This document shows, piece after piece, positions 17,640 through 27,094 of a DNA stretch of 64,000 nucleotides. Under the pieces are notes generated by a model. The model did not search any database and had not been told where the DNA came from. It saw nothing but the letters and a program-made list of their open reading frames with translations. Numbering within the stretch: the stretch's first letter is position 1; every line of letters starts with the position of its first letter. The DNA is from Enterovibrio norvegicus_B (GTDB lineage Bacteria > Pseudomonadota > Gammaproteobacteria > Enterobacterales > Vibrionaceae), in contig NZ_MDAG01000012.1 in assembly GCF_002876705.1 (NCBI RefSeq), positions 92,964-156,963 of the forward strand. The letters run 5' to 3'. Position numbers and translations under genes: made by a program.

Positions 17640-18782
17640 CTCTACATTCTCATCCATGGTCTTTGACCTTTACGCCTTGTTGCGTTTCAAGACCAGCATC
17701 AGTGCTTCTTACAAAACGCTCACCTGAAACCCTCGTACTCTTTTTTAAAAGCCGTATATAGCGTCCTAGATATTACTCTGAGAGGCATTCTTTCTATTCC
17801 ATCGTAATGGAACTGTGTATCTCGTATCGCTAGACGTTGCTACATGTCGTTATAGCGAGAGAGTGATGTGGTTTTACTTTAAGGGACTGTTGTAAGCCGT
17901 TTTGTGTTTATCTTGAGTTTTCTTCCCTTGTCTTCTTGGCGCACAATGAAGACCCTCGTGATTGAATATTCGGTGTACCGATCGTGGTGTTGATAAACAT
18001 ATAGCGAAAGATTCACTGAGAGGTGAGCTGAATTGGTGTTAAAGATGCTTTCTCTCGGCTTAAGCAACACTGACATATTTTTGATGGAGAGCAGCAATGC
18101 TTTCCTCCTGCAGATCAATTTACACTGTCGCTCCTTCTACTTTTTTGTCGCTTTCGATTTGAGCCATAGTGAAAAATAGTGCGAGGGAGAGCGGAGGATC
18201 GTGTTTTATGATCGCTTAGGATCCTTTTTTCGATCATGTGATAGGTAAGAAAGGATCCTTATTCATTGATCATTGAAGTCGACATTCATTGAGAGAGATG
18301 CAGGGAATTTTAACAAATAGATCTGAATATAAGATCGTTCATTACGCTGACCTAGGTAAGGTAAATTAAAACGGTTATTCAAAGACAGCAGATATTTATA
18401 AGGCTGCGCTGCACCCTTGGTGCTGCAGTTGTGCTGCATCAGGGCTCTACGAGACTGTATGATAGAACACGCTGTGTAGGTTGGGTTAGTGAGGGGAAAT
18501 AAGCTGATATTCTGCGTAAAGGATCCTTGGATTCAGCATCGAAACTGATACGAATATTAATTGGAATTCGAATGATAAGGAAAAAATGATCGCAATGAAT
18601 AATGGCAGACGATCTTTATCTTCGATCTTCGTTTTTGATAAACTAGTTATAAAAGTGAAATAATATTTAACAGATATGTGGCATTAAAGAGAATGTTTGT
18701 TATCCTTTGACAGGATGGTGTATTTATTAGCCACCTTCGTAAACTAAAACGTTATCTAAAACGCGGTTGAGAGCCAGTAATT
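17640..18782. other. gene-free region with dense GATC sites
   Basis: About 1.1 kb with no credible gene (a 79-codon minus-strand frame at 17879 has no ribosome site or recognisable sequence). Thirteen GATC sites fall at 18113, 18197, 18210, 18220, 18232, 18254, 18268, 18320, 18333, 18522, 18588, 18611 and 18624, against about two expected in that 515-base span. Two copies of AAGGATCCTT and one AGGATCCT are among them. Four GCTGC repeats lie at 18403-18437. The function is unknown; the promoter of the Rid-family gene must lie at the right end. Confidence 0.6.
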
Positions 18783-19247
18783 ATGGATGCAGAAACAATT
18801 GTCATGGAATCTGGTGTGGTATTGCCAAAGTTAACCAATCCGACTGGAGATTTAGGACACGGTTTTCAAACCGGAAATTTACTGTTTATTTCATATAAAG
18901 GACCTCACTCCACAACGGGAAAAGTAGGTCAGAATATTTCTGTTGAAGATGCTTATGAGTACTCGAGAGAGATTGGCTTATACTTGTTGTCGGCTATTCA
19001 GCATGATTTAGGATCATTAAATAACGTCGCTCGCGTTGTTAAAGTGATAGGTCTGGTTAACAGTGACCCATCATTTATTAACCACCCTAAAGTCATTGAA
19101 GGCTGTTCAGATCTTTTTGATGAAATATTCGGTGAAACTGAAAAAGACTCGCGTATTGCTGTGGGGGTGAGTTCGTTACCTGACAATATGCCGGTAGAGA
19201 TTGAAGCCGTTTTTGAAGTTCGAACGCCGTGTAAAATAGCGTCTTAA
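18783..19247 (+). CDS. RidA/YjgF-family protein (YjgF-like-1 subgroup)
   Basis: 154 residues, longer than classical RidA (about 128). The fold is visible from FQTGNLLFISYKGP (residues about 29-42) and from the C-terminal RIAVGVSSLPDNMPVEIEAVFEVR, which matches the Rid subgroup whose members are about 150 residues long. Classical RidA hydrolyses reactive enamine/imine intermediates; the catalytic Arg of RidA is not clearly conserved in this subgroup, so activity cannot be assumed. It stands alone between the GATC-rich region and the norspermidine genes. The start codon has only a weak ribosome site (GAGAG). Confidence 0.78.
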   Translation: MDAETIVMESGVVLPKLTNPTGDLGHGFQTGNLLFISYKGPHSTTGKVGQNISVEDAYEYSREIGLYLLSAIQHDLGSLNNVARVVKVIGLVNSDPSFINHPKVIEGCSDLFDEIFGETEKDSRIAVGVSSLPDNMPVEIEAVFEVRTPCKIAS

Positions 19248-19979
19248 TATCTGTCCTTCCTTTTTGCTGTGTGTATCTGACTTCTCAGATGCAAAGACGG
19301 CTGCGCCCTGCATTTCTCGTATCTCGCTTTCCTATCCTCATAAATAATATATTTAACAGTATGTTAAACCCACTTTGAGCATTAACCATATAAATATAGT
19401 GGTTTAATGTCCAAATAGGCAAGGCTGCATACGTTTTAAGGCTGTTAAAACCCCACAACAAAATTGAGTGTTATTTTTTATCAATTGGTTAAAGAATTTT
19501 CTTGTGTTCGAAAATCACGCTGTGTTACCTTTCGCAACAATCTCGAACATCAGTTTTTCGGGGCACACGTGACAATCTGTAAATTCACAGAATGTTGCAA
19601 GTAGGTACTGGAGGTTTCACTCCAGTAGAAGGGCATTGATAGAGCTGTCCGGCCGAGAGGTTAGGGGCATATTGAGGAACCCAACAGTGATTAAGTTATC
19701 CACTCACTTCGCTTTCGTTCTACCACATTCCAGTATTATTACTGAGCCTTGATCATCCCGATCAATTGAGGCTTTAATCTCGCGTTGACCAAACATATGA
19801 ATGTATTTATGTGCTTAGCTGCGTGCGTTTTCTTTGCCTCTACCACACGTTTGCCTCCGCGTCGTGAACGATCACGCGCATAGGTTAATGCTCTTCAATA
19901 AAAGAGCGTGTGTTTCATTTGACACTTTTATCTCCAAGAACTCAGCGTTCATGCCATTTAGGTTGGTCGTTCGAGGAAG
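19248..19979 (+). other. long leader/intergenic region upstream of the norspermidine genes
   Basis: 732 bases without a credible gene. It contains an 8-bp hairpin TACTGGAG/CTCCAGTA (19606-19627) and a DnaA-box-like 9-mer TTATCCACT at 19696-19704 (8 of 9 bases). It may include a structured 5' leader for the Dat-Ddc gene; nothing matches a riboswitch class I know. Confidence 0.45.
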
Positions 19980-22928
19980 ATGTTCTTGAAGAAGTCGGAT
20001 GATAAGACAAGGATGAACATTGTAATTATGAACTACACCACCGACACTTTGGGCGAAAACATTGAAAGCCCAATCCCTGTTTTGCAAGGCCTGCACGATT
20101 TAACGCCCGATGAGCTATTACTCAGCCAAGAGCACTATGAGTCTGAAGTCCGTTCTTATCCGCGCCGACTGCCCGTTGCGATTGCTAAAGCATCAGGGGT
20201 TCTTGTGGAAGACAGCCGTGGCCAAACGTATCTCGACTGCCTTGCAGGCGCGGGTACACTAACCCTCGGTTATAACCATCCAGAAATTAATCAGGCATTG
20301 ATTGAGCAGTTAAACGCTGGTATTCCGTATCAAACGCTCGATATCACGACCCCCGCTAAAGACCACTTCATTCGTGAATTGATGGCATTTCTGCCGCAAG
20401 ATTTCTCTGAAAATACCAAAGTGCAGTTTTGTGGGCCTTCTGGTGCCGATGCGGTCGAAGCCGCTATTAAGTTGGCAAAACAAACCACGGGCCGAAATAC
20501 CATTGCTGCATTCCACGGTGCTTATCATGGTATGACCAATGGCACGATGGCAATGATGGGTAACCTTGGCACTAAATCACGCCGTCAAGGTTTAATGGCG
20601 GATGTACACTTTCTGCCATTTCCTTACGATCTGCGCTGTCCGTTTGGTCTTCAAGGGGAGCAAGGCGCACGCCAAGGGCTTCGCTATATTGAGCGTATGC
20701 TGGCAGACGACGAAAGCGGTGTTCAAAAACCTGCAGCCATCATCGTCGAGCCTGTACAAGGCGAGGGTGGGGTGATTCCAGCCCCTGCGTTTTGGCTACA
20801 AGAGTTACGCCGTATTACCGAAGAAAATGGCATTTTGCTGATCTTCGATGAAATCCAGTGTGGTATCGGCAAAACTGGCGAGCACTTTGCGTTTGAAGAA
20901 TCTGGCGTTAAACCCGACATTTTATGCCTATCAAAAGCCGTCGGCGGCGGCTTACCAATGTCATTGTTGGTGTTTGATAAGGAAATTGATACCTGGTTAC
21001 CAGGTGAGCACACTGGCACGTTCCGTGGCAATCAACTTGCCATGGTTTCAGGTGCGAAAGCGATGGAAATCATTCGTCGCGATAATCTTGCAAATAAGGC
21101 CAAAATCACCGGTGACTATCTTCGCCGTGGACTTGAAAAGATCGCACTCACAACCAGCTGCATCGCTGAAGTGCGTGGCAAAGGCCTCATGCTGGGCGTT
21201 GAGATTTGCGACCCTGAGGGTGGCAAAAACAAGTTTGGCGAACCGCTTTCTGCGCCTGAATTAACCATCGCCATTCAACGCGCAGCGCTAGAGCGCGGTT
21301 TGATCATCGAAAAAGGTGGGCGTGAAGGTTCAGTGCTGCGTTTCTTACCGCCGATCATCATTTCGTTCGAGCAAATCGACTTTGCGCTAAAGGCGTTGCA
21401 AGACGCGATTGAATCATTGGTTGAACCGACACAGGCGGTTCAGCCTGCCGATACGTTGCAACAGAACTGGCGTGATCACTTTATCCATACGGGTAAAGAT
21501 GGCGCAGAGAGTTTTGAAGCGGCGATGAACGCAACCACACAAGCACTGAAGAAGATCTTCGAAAACACCGAATCGCCTTACAGCGGCATTGACCCTACGG
21601 TGTTGGCGTCTCAAATTCGTCATGCGAACTTGGGTGAAACACCGCAGTCATTGGACGACGTGATCGAAGAAACCAGCGATCTTATCGCGAAGAACTCGAT
21701 CATTGTTCAACACCCTCACTGTATTGCTCACCTGCACACACCACCGCTGATCCCTGCTGTTGCAGCAGAAGCCTTTATCACGGCGTTGAACCAATCCATG
21801 GATTCGTGGGATCAGGCCAGTGCAGCGACCTTCGTTGAGCAAGAAGTGACAGATTGGTTATGCCAGCGCTTTGGCTTTGATGAAAAAGCTGATGGCGTGT
21901 TCACCAGTGGCGGCACGCAAAGTAACTTGATGGGTCTGTTGATGGCGCGAGATAACGCTATCGAGAAGATCTCAGGGACGGATGTTCAAAAAGACGGCTT
22001 GCCAGATTACGCGGACAAACTGCGTGTTATTAGCTCGAAAAACTCGCATTTTACCATGCAAAAGTCCGCGTCATTGTTGGGATTAGGTGAGCATGCAGTT
22101 ATCTGTGTCGATACTTACAGCGACGGCACGATGGACATTGAGTCTGCCGATGCGACATTGGCTGCGTTGAAAGCCGAAGGCTTGATTCCTTTCGCAATAA
22201 CAGGCACGGCGGGTACGACTGATCACGGTGCGATTGACGATCTAGACGATGTCGCGATGTTGGCGGAAAAACACGGCCTATGGATGCACGTTGATGCGGC
22301 CTATGGCGGTGCCTTAATGCTAAGTCGACACCATGCGCGTCTAGAAGGTATTGAACGTGCTGATTCGTTGACCATCGATTTCCACAAAATGTTCTTCCAA
22401 CCAATCAGTTGTGGTGCAGTGATCCTCAAAGACAAAAACCACTTTGGGTATATTCGCCACCATGCCGACTACCTCAACCGTGAAGAAGACGTTCTGCCGA
22501 ACTTGGTCGATAAGTCTATTGCGACAACGCGCCGCTTCGACGCACTCAAACTATGGATGACGTTGCAGAACGTAGGGCCGCAAGCGCTCGGTTCTATGGT
22601 TGATCACTTGCTAAACCAAACGCAGCTTGTGGCTGACATGGTTAACAACCGATCTCAGTTTGAACTGCTGGCAGCACCGTGTTTGTCGACGGTTCTGTTT
22701 AGATATGTGGGCGTGAATCAAGGTCTCGATCTTGATTACCTCAACAAGCAAATCCGATTAGACGCTCTGGTGAAAGGGCGCGCCGTCGTGGGTGAAACCG
22801 TGGTGGATGGAAACGTGGCACTGAAGTTCACGCTCCTCAATCCATGTTTGAAACTCAGCGACTTCGATAGTTTGTTGAATGAATTAGAGAGCCTTGCTGA
22901 CGATGCGGTTAAGCAAGTTCAGGGTTGA
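19980..22928 (+). CDS. fused L-2,4-diaminobutyrate aminotransferase / L-2,4-diaminobutyrate decarboxylase
   Basis: Up to 982 residues with two PLP enzymes in one chain. Residues about 50-480 form a class III aminotransferase that makes diaminobutyrate from aspartate semialdehyde (PLP lysine K319 in CLSKAVGGG). Residues about 510-975 form a group II decarboxylase that turns diaminobutyrate into 1,3-diaminopropane (HVDAAYGGA, then PLP lysine K803 in DFHKMFF). The fusion and gene order match the Vibrio norspermidine cluster. The start is uncertain: ATG 19980 follows GAGGAAG closely, ATG 20013 follows AAGG with no gap, and ATG 20028 is nearest in length to other Vibrio proteins. It is followed at 90 bases by the synthase gene. 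Confidence 0.94.
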   Translation: MFLKKSDDKTRMNIVIMNYTTDTLGENIESPIPVLQGLHDLTPDELLLSQEHYESEVRSYPRRLPVAIAKASGVLVEDSRGQTYLDCLAGAGTLTLGYNHPEINQALIEQLNAGIPYQTLDITTPAKDHFIRELMAFLPQDFSENTKVQFCGPSGADAVEAAIKLAKQTTGRNTIAAFHGAYHGMTNGTMAMMGNLGTKSRRQGLMADVHFLPFPYDLRCPFGLQGEQGARQGLRYIERMLADDESGVQKPAAIIVEPVQGEGGVIPAPAFWLQELRRITEENGILLIFDEIQCGIGKTGEHFAFEESGVKPDILCLSKAVGGGLPMSLLVFDKEIDTWLPGEHTGTFRGNQLAMVSGAKAMEIIRRDNLANKAKITGDYLRRGLEKIALTTSCIAEVRGKGLMLGVEICDPEGGKNKFGEPLSAPELTIAIQRAALERGLIIEKGGREGSVLRFLPPIIISFEQIDFALKALQDAIESLVEPTQAVQPADTLQQNWRDHFIHTGKDGAESFEAAMNATTQALKKIFENTESPYSGIDPTVLASQIRHANLGETPQSLDDVIEETSDLIAKNSIIVQHPHCIAHLHTPPLIPAVAAEAFITALNQSMDSWDQASAATFVEQEVTDWLCQRFGFDEKADGVFTSGGTQSNLMGLLMARDNAIEKISGTDVQKDGLPDYADKLRVISSKNSHFTMQKSASLLGLGEHAVICVDTYSDGTMDIESADATLAALKAEGLIPFAITGTAGTTDHGAIDDLDDVAMLAEKHGLWMHVDAAYGGALMLSRHHARLEGIERADSLTIDFHKMFFQPISCGAVILKDKNHFGYIRHHADYLNREEDVLPNLVDKSIATTRRFDALKLWMTLQNVGPQALGSMVDHLLNQTQLVADMVNNRSQFELLAAPCLSTVLFRYVGVNQGLDLDYLNKQIRLDALVKGRAVVGETVVDGNVALKFTLLNPCLKLSDFDSLLNELESLADDAVKQVQG

Positions 22929-23017
22929 ATATTGAGTTTGATGTCTTTGCTACATTGCTGAGCAGCAAAGGCATCGCACTGTTTTAAAGACATATTGTCT
23001 TATAAGGAATTGAGAAC

Positions 23018-24262
23018 ATGGCAATTTTACAGATTGGTGCTGGCGGTGTTGGTTGGGTGATTGCGCATAAAGCAGCACAGAACAATGACGTATTGGGCGA
23101 TATCACTATCGCATCGCGCACGGTAGCGAAGTGTGATGCGATCATCGCGTCGATCAAAGGACGCAATAACCTCAAAGATCCAAGCCTAAAGCTTGAGTCT
23201 CGCGCCGTAGATGCTGACGACGTAGATGCACTGGTTGCACTCATCCAAGACGTGAACCCTGATTTGGTGATCAATGCTGGCCCTCCATGGGTAAACATGG
23301 CCATCATGGAAGCGTGCTATCAAGCAGAAATCTCGTACCTTGATACGTCTGTCGCCGTTGACCTTTGCTCTGAAGGTCAGCAAGTACCACAAGCCTACGA
23401 TTGGCAGTGGGGCTACCGTGAGAAGTTTGAACAAGCCGGTATCACAGGCATTCTCGGTGCGGGCTTTGATCCGGGTGTGGTGAGTGTGTTTGCTGCGTAT
23501 GCGGTTAAGCACTTGTTCGATGAGATCGATAGCATTGATGTCATGGACGTGAATGCAGGCGACCACGGTAAGAAGTTTGCAACCAACTTTGACCCTGAAA
23601 CCAACATGCTGGAAATCCAAGGTGATTCTTTCTACTGGGAGAATGGCGAGTGGAAACAAGTGGCGTGTCATACCCGGATGATGGAGTTTGAATTCCCACT
23701 TGTTGGCAGCCACAAGGTTTACTCCATGGCGCACGACGAAGTGCGTTCAATGAAAGAGTTTATTCCAGCCAAACGCATCGAGTTTTGGATGGGCTTTGGC
23801 GATGCATACCTGAACTACTTCAACTGCATGCGTGATATCGGCCTATTGAGCCCTGATGCGGTCACCTTGCATGACGGCACTGTCGTTGAGCCGCTGAAAG
23901 TACTGAAAGCGCTGTTGCCAGATCCAACATCGTTAGCGCCTGGTTACACCGGTAAAACGTGTATCGGTACGTGGGTGCAAGGCACGAAAGACGGCAAAGC
24001 GCGCAGCGTGTTCATCTACAACAATGCTGACCATGAAGTGGCTTACAAAGATGTTGAGCATCAGGCAATCGCATACACCACGGGCGTTCCGGCGATCACT
24101 GCGGCATTGCTTTACTTCAAGGGTGCATGGAACGGTAAGGGCGTGTTCAATATGGAACAGCTTGACCCAGACCCATTCCTCGAATTGATGCCATCGATTG
24201 GCCTCGATTGGGGTGTTGAAGAGTTGGAGCCTCAAGCGCCTGTCATCAATATCCTTAAGTAA
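23018..24262 (+). CDS. carboxynorspermidine synthase (dehydrogenase)
   Basis: 414 residues, saccharopine-dehydrogenase-like family. It condenses 1,3-diaminopropane with aspartate semialdehyde and reduces the Schiff base with NAD(P)H to carboxynorspermidine (with putrescine, carboxyspermidine). Seen: N-terminal Rossmann motif ILQIGAGGVGWVIAHKA, INAGPPWVNMAIMEAC, and GILGAGFDPGVVSVFAAYA. It lies between the Dat-Ddc gene and nspC, the same order as in V. cholerae. AAGGAATTGAG precedes the ATG. Confidence 0.95.
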   Translation: MAILQIGAGGVGWVIAHKAAQNNDVLGDITIASRTVAKCDAIIASIKGRNNLKDPSLKLESRAVDADDVDALVALIQDVNPDLVINAGPPWVNMAIMEACYQAEISYLDTSVAVDLCSEGQQVPQAYDWQWGYREKFEQAGITGILGAGFDPGVVSVFAAYAVKHLFDEIDSIDVMDVNAGDHGKKFATNFDPETNMLEIQGDSFYWENGEWKQVACHTRMMEFEFPLVGSHKVYSMAHDEVRSMKEFIPAKRIEFWMGFGDAYLNYFNCMRDIGLLSPDAVTLHDGTVVEPLKVLKALLPDPTSLAPGYTGKTCIGTWVQGTKDGKARSVFIYNNADHEVAYKDVEHQAIAYTTGVPAITAALLYFKGAWNGKGVFNMEQLDPDPFLELMPSIGLDWGVEELEPQAPVINILK

Positions 24263-24280
24263 ATTTGCTAAAGTAATGAA

Positions 24281-24316
24281 GCCTGCGATGTTTTCGTTAA
24301 ATATCGCGGGCTTTTT
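24281..24316 (+). terminator. intrinsic terminator immediately before nspC
   Basis: A 9-bp stem GCCTGCGAT/ATCGCGGGC (one G-T pair), 13-base loop, then TTTTT. It ends only 12 bases before the nspC ATG, so read-through or a promoter inside the synthase gene is needed for nspC expression. Confidence 0.82.
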
Positions 24317-24328
24317 GTGAGAAGAACA

Positions 24329-25462
24329 ATGAATTCATCATCGTTAAAAACACCTTATTTTCTGATTGATGAAGATAAGCTGATTCGAAATCTTGAAATA
24401 GCCAAACGCTTAAAAGAACTGTCTGGCGTGAAGCTGGTTCTCGCACTCAAATGTTTTTCTACATGGGGTGTGTTTGACATCATCAAGCCATACCTTGATG
24501 GCACCACGAGCAGTGGCCCGTATGAAGTAAAGCTAGGCCATGAAACCTTTGGCGGTGAAACCCATGCTTATAGCGTGGGTTATAGTGAAGATGACGTGCG
24601 CGAGGTTGCAGACATTTGTGACAAGCTGATCTTTAACAGCCAATCACAACTTAAAGCGCATCGTCACTTGGTGGAAGGTAAAGCTTCGTTAGGGCTTCGT
24701 TTAAATCCTGGTGTGAGTTATGCCGGACAAGATCTTGCGGATCCCGCGCGTCAGTTTTCGCGTCTTGGCGTTCATGCCGATAAGATCGACCCTGAGGTGT
24801 TTGCATCGTTGAATGGCGTGATGTTCCACATGAACTGTGAAAACAAAGATGTGGATGCGTTTATCGGTTTATTGGATGCCATTTCGGCTAAGTTTGGCAC
24901 TTATCTCGATTCACTCGAGTGGGTGAGCCTGGGTGGCGGCGTGTTCTTCACATGGCCGGGTTATGACGTTGAAAAACTCGCTTCTGCACTGAAAACGTTT
25001 AGTGAGCGACACGGCGTTCAACTCTATCTTGAACCGGGCGAAGCCATTATTACCCAGACAACGGATCTTGTTGTTACTGTGGTAGATATCGTCGAAAACG
25101 ACATGCAAACTGCCATCGTAGACAGTGCAACAGAAGCGCACCGTTTAGACACGCTGATCTATAACGAGCCAGCCTCCATCAAGGAGGCCACGGAAAACAG
25201 TGAACACACATACGTGATTGGCAGTTGTTCATGCTTGGCGGGTGATCAGTTCTGTGTGGCAAATTTTGATGAGCCGCTGCAGATTGGGCAGCGTCTGCAC
25301 ATTGCTGATAGTGCAGGTTACACCATGGTGAAGTTGAATTGGTTCAATGGTCTGAGAATGCCTTCTATCTATTGCCAACGGAGCAATGGAGAGGTGCAGC
25401 TATTGAATGAATTTGACTATCAAGACTTCAAGCGAAGTTTGTCTCAGTGGCCTGTTCGCTAA
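24329..25462 (+). CDS. nspC: carboxynorspermidine/carboxyspermidine decarboxylase
   Basis: 377 residues, the standard NspC length. A fold-type III PLP enzyme (alanine-racemase-like barrel) that decarboxylates carboxynorspermidine to norspermidine, a triamine controlling biofilm formation in vibrios. Seen: N-terminal KTPYFLIDEDKL, PLP lysine K41 in LVLALKCFS, the glycine-rich phosphate loop SLGGGVFFTWPGY, and the C-terminal catalytic segment GSCSCLAGDQF. The ATG at 24329 is chosen; an in-frame GTG 12 bases earlier lies against the terminator. It completes the three-gene pathway. Confidence 0.96.
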   Translation: MNSSSLKTPYFLIDEDKLIRNLEIAKRLKELSGVKLVLALKCFSTWGVFDIIKPYLDGTTSSGPYEVKLGHETFGGETHAYSVGYSEDDVREVADICDKLIFNSQSQLKAHRHLVEGKASLGLRLNPGVSYAGQDLADPARQFSRLGVHADKIDPEVFASLNGVMFHMNCENKDVDAFIGLLDAISAKFGTYLDSLEWVSLGGGVFFTWPGYDVEKLASALKTFSERHGVQLYLEPGEAIITQTTDLVVTVVDIVENDMQTAIVDSATEAHRLDTLIYNEPASIKEATENSEHTYVIGSCSCLAGDQFCVANFDEPLQIGQRLHIADSAGYTMVKLNWFNGLRMPSIYCQRSNGEVQLLNEFDYQDFKRSLSQWPVR

Positions 25463-25521
25463 GAGAGGTCAATTGAGGCCATCATCTAACGATCAGATAT
25501 TCGTCGAATAAATATAAATAT

Positions 25522-25544
25522 GAGCGCCTAGTGCGCTCTTTTTT
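25522..25544 (+). terminator. Rho-independent terminator of nspC
   Basis: GAGCGC/GCGCTC stem with a 5-base loop and a T-run. Confidence 0.88.
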
Positions 25545-25643
25545 ATCGATATTTTTGATGTAACTCTGAGTGTTATTCCACGATCATGGCGCTCTTCGAC
25601 GTATTCAAATATAAAGAAGATGATCATGAATGGAGGATACGAC

Positions 25644-25877
25644 ATGGATGCGTTCTTGCTTATGATTGTCATCGTTGCCGCTATTTTAGCGGTGAGAACA
25701 TGTCGTAGTTATGTCGCTTATCAAGCTCAGCTACGCGAATTCGAAGTCAATCATCAAAAATCATCAGGGCTGCACAAGGCCTACCAGAAAGAAATTGAAG
25801 CACTGAAACAAGGCAATGACCTGCACGAGACAGACGTTTCAAGCCAAAATACACATTCGTTGTGTCTGCAAAAATAA
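25644..25877 (+). CDS. small single-pass membrane protein
   Basis: 77 residues from the ATG at 25644, which has a strong GGAGG seven bases upstream. One N-terminal transmembrane helix (about residues 3-19, LLMIVIVAAILAV) is followed by a charged, probably coiled-coil tail (QLREFEVNHQ...KEIEALKQG). The arrangement resembles PspB, but the sequence does not clearly match and no psp genes are near. Function unknown. Its stop lies 18 bases from the convergent DNA-repair gene. Confidence 0.68.
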   Translation: MDAFLLMIVIVAAILAVRTCRSYVAYQAQLREFEVNHQKSSGLHKAYQKEIEALKQGNDLHETDVSSQNTHSLCLQK

Positions 25878-25895
25878 GATGTTTCTGCTTTTGGA

Positions 25896-26597
25896 TTAGA
25901 GGGAAAGAAAATGCTTTCTCTCTTCGCTATCCAATTTCTCTATCGCGTATCGAAGCATGGTACGAGGTATGAGGGCGATATGTGTCGTTAAAAAAGCGCG
26001 TAACCCTTCAACGTCTCTTTTCCCTACATCGCGTAACATCCACCCCGACACTTTGTGAATTAAATCTTCTTTGTCCGTCAGATATTTTTCTGCAAGGGCA
26101 TAGGTATCTTCAAATTGGTTGAGCCGAATAAACGTAAAAGTCGCCATCATGGCGATGCGTCTTTCCCAAATTGATTCAGAGTCCGAGAGTGAATAGAGCA
26201 CGGCTCTGTCTTTGTCTGCCAGATACCCACCTACGATATGGTGCGCTGAGCTATCAACCAAATCCCAATTATTAATGCGGTGGGTTTGAGTCAGATAGAA
26301 ATTGTAAATGGTGGTGCGATCTTCCCCTTTGGCTTTTTTAAACTGTTCAGAAAGCAGGATAACCGCCAATAAGCGTATCTCATGCCATTCGCTTTCTAGC
26401 AAGGTACGGATTGTCTCTAAAGAGGCATTGATGTGTGCTTTTGCGCAATTTCGAAGGGTGGGCACGCGCACACCGATAAATCGATCGCCTTCACCGTATT
26501 CGCCGGGGCCTGATTTGAAAAAACGCTGTGCGTTTTGAGCAAGTTCTTCATCACCACGTGCTTTTATCGCTTCGATAATGGTGTTGGCATTGTTCAT
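25896..26597 (-). CDS. AlkD-like DNA alkylation repair protein
   Basis: 233 residues. All-helical HEAT-like repeat protein of the DNA alkylation repair (AlkD/AlkC) family, DNA glycosylases removing 3-methyladenine and 7-methylguanine without flipping the base. Seen: IGVRVPTLRNCAKA (family start motif), EWHEIRLLAVILLSEQ, NNWDLVDSSAHHIVGGYL (the Trp-Asp pair of the DNA-binding cleft), IWERRIAMMATFTFIR and HKVSGWMLRDVGKRD. AAGGACAAGTA precedes the ATG. Monocistronic. Confidence 0.92.
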   Translation of the reverse strand: MNNANTIIEAIKARGDEELAQNAQRFFKSGPGEYGEGDRFIGVRVPTLRNCAKAHINASLETIRTLLESEWHEIRLLAVILLSEQFKKAKGEDRTTIYNFYLTQTHRINNWDLVDSSAHHIVGGYLADKDRAVLYSLSDSESIWERRIAMMATFTFIRLNQFEDTYALAEKYLTDKEDLIHKVSGWMLRDVGKRDVEGLRAFLTTHIALIPRTMLRYAIEKLDSEERKHFLSL

Positions 26598-27094
26598 TAC
26601 TTGTCCTTTTACCCCGCGAATTGAAGAGAGAGTGCGGGGTTAGTTTATTTGAAAAGGGCCCAACGAAATAGTGCGTTCTAACACATATAAAATATGAATG
26701 CGTGTGTTTTTATGGCGTGTTATTTCCCTGTTTTCAGTCCATTTTCCACAACAGTTGTAAGTAAATATTTCGCGAAACACTTCACTGAATTTCTCATTAA
26801 CAGCTTGAAGTCACTCGGATAAATGCCATCCCATTAGAGGGTGGCACATCTACTGGTGGGTGGCTCTCATTTTAATATTCGCACTGTGCATATATTGAGG
26901 TGGCTGCGCGGAAATTATAGTCGCTGCTCGTCGTCGTCAATAGGCAACACTCAACAACGCCGTATCGAAGTTTGTGTATTCCTTCGGCAGTTTAGGGCAT
27001 TGATGCGGCGTTGAGTAAAGCACAGACAGCGCAGTTTACGTGATTTGAATTCCATAGAAATCAAATCTCATTTTTTTGATAAGGAATGTTAACG
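26598..27094. other. intergenic region upstream of chitinase 1
   Basis: About 500 bases between divergent genes. It holds a long-range inverted repeat ACTCAAC(AAC)GCCG (26949-26962) with CGGCGTTGAGT (27006-27016). No gene seen; the chitinase promoter should lie here. Confidence 0.45.

Noticed and set aside
17879..18118. A 79-codon minus-strand frame in the GATC-rich region
   Set aside because: No ribosome site, no recognisable sequence, and no neighbouring gene on that strand.
17640..18782. Second-chromosome replication origin
   Set aside because: The GATC density is suggestive, but rctB, parAB and a DnaA-box/AT-rich unwinding arrangement are not visible, so only the cluster itself is reported.
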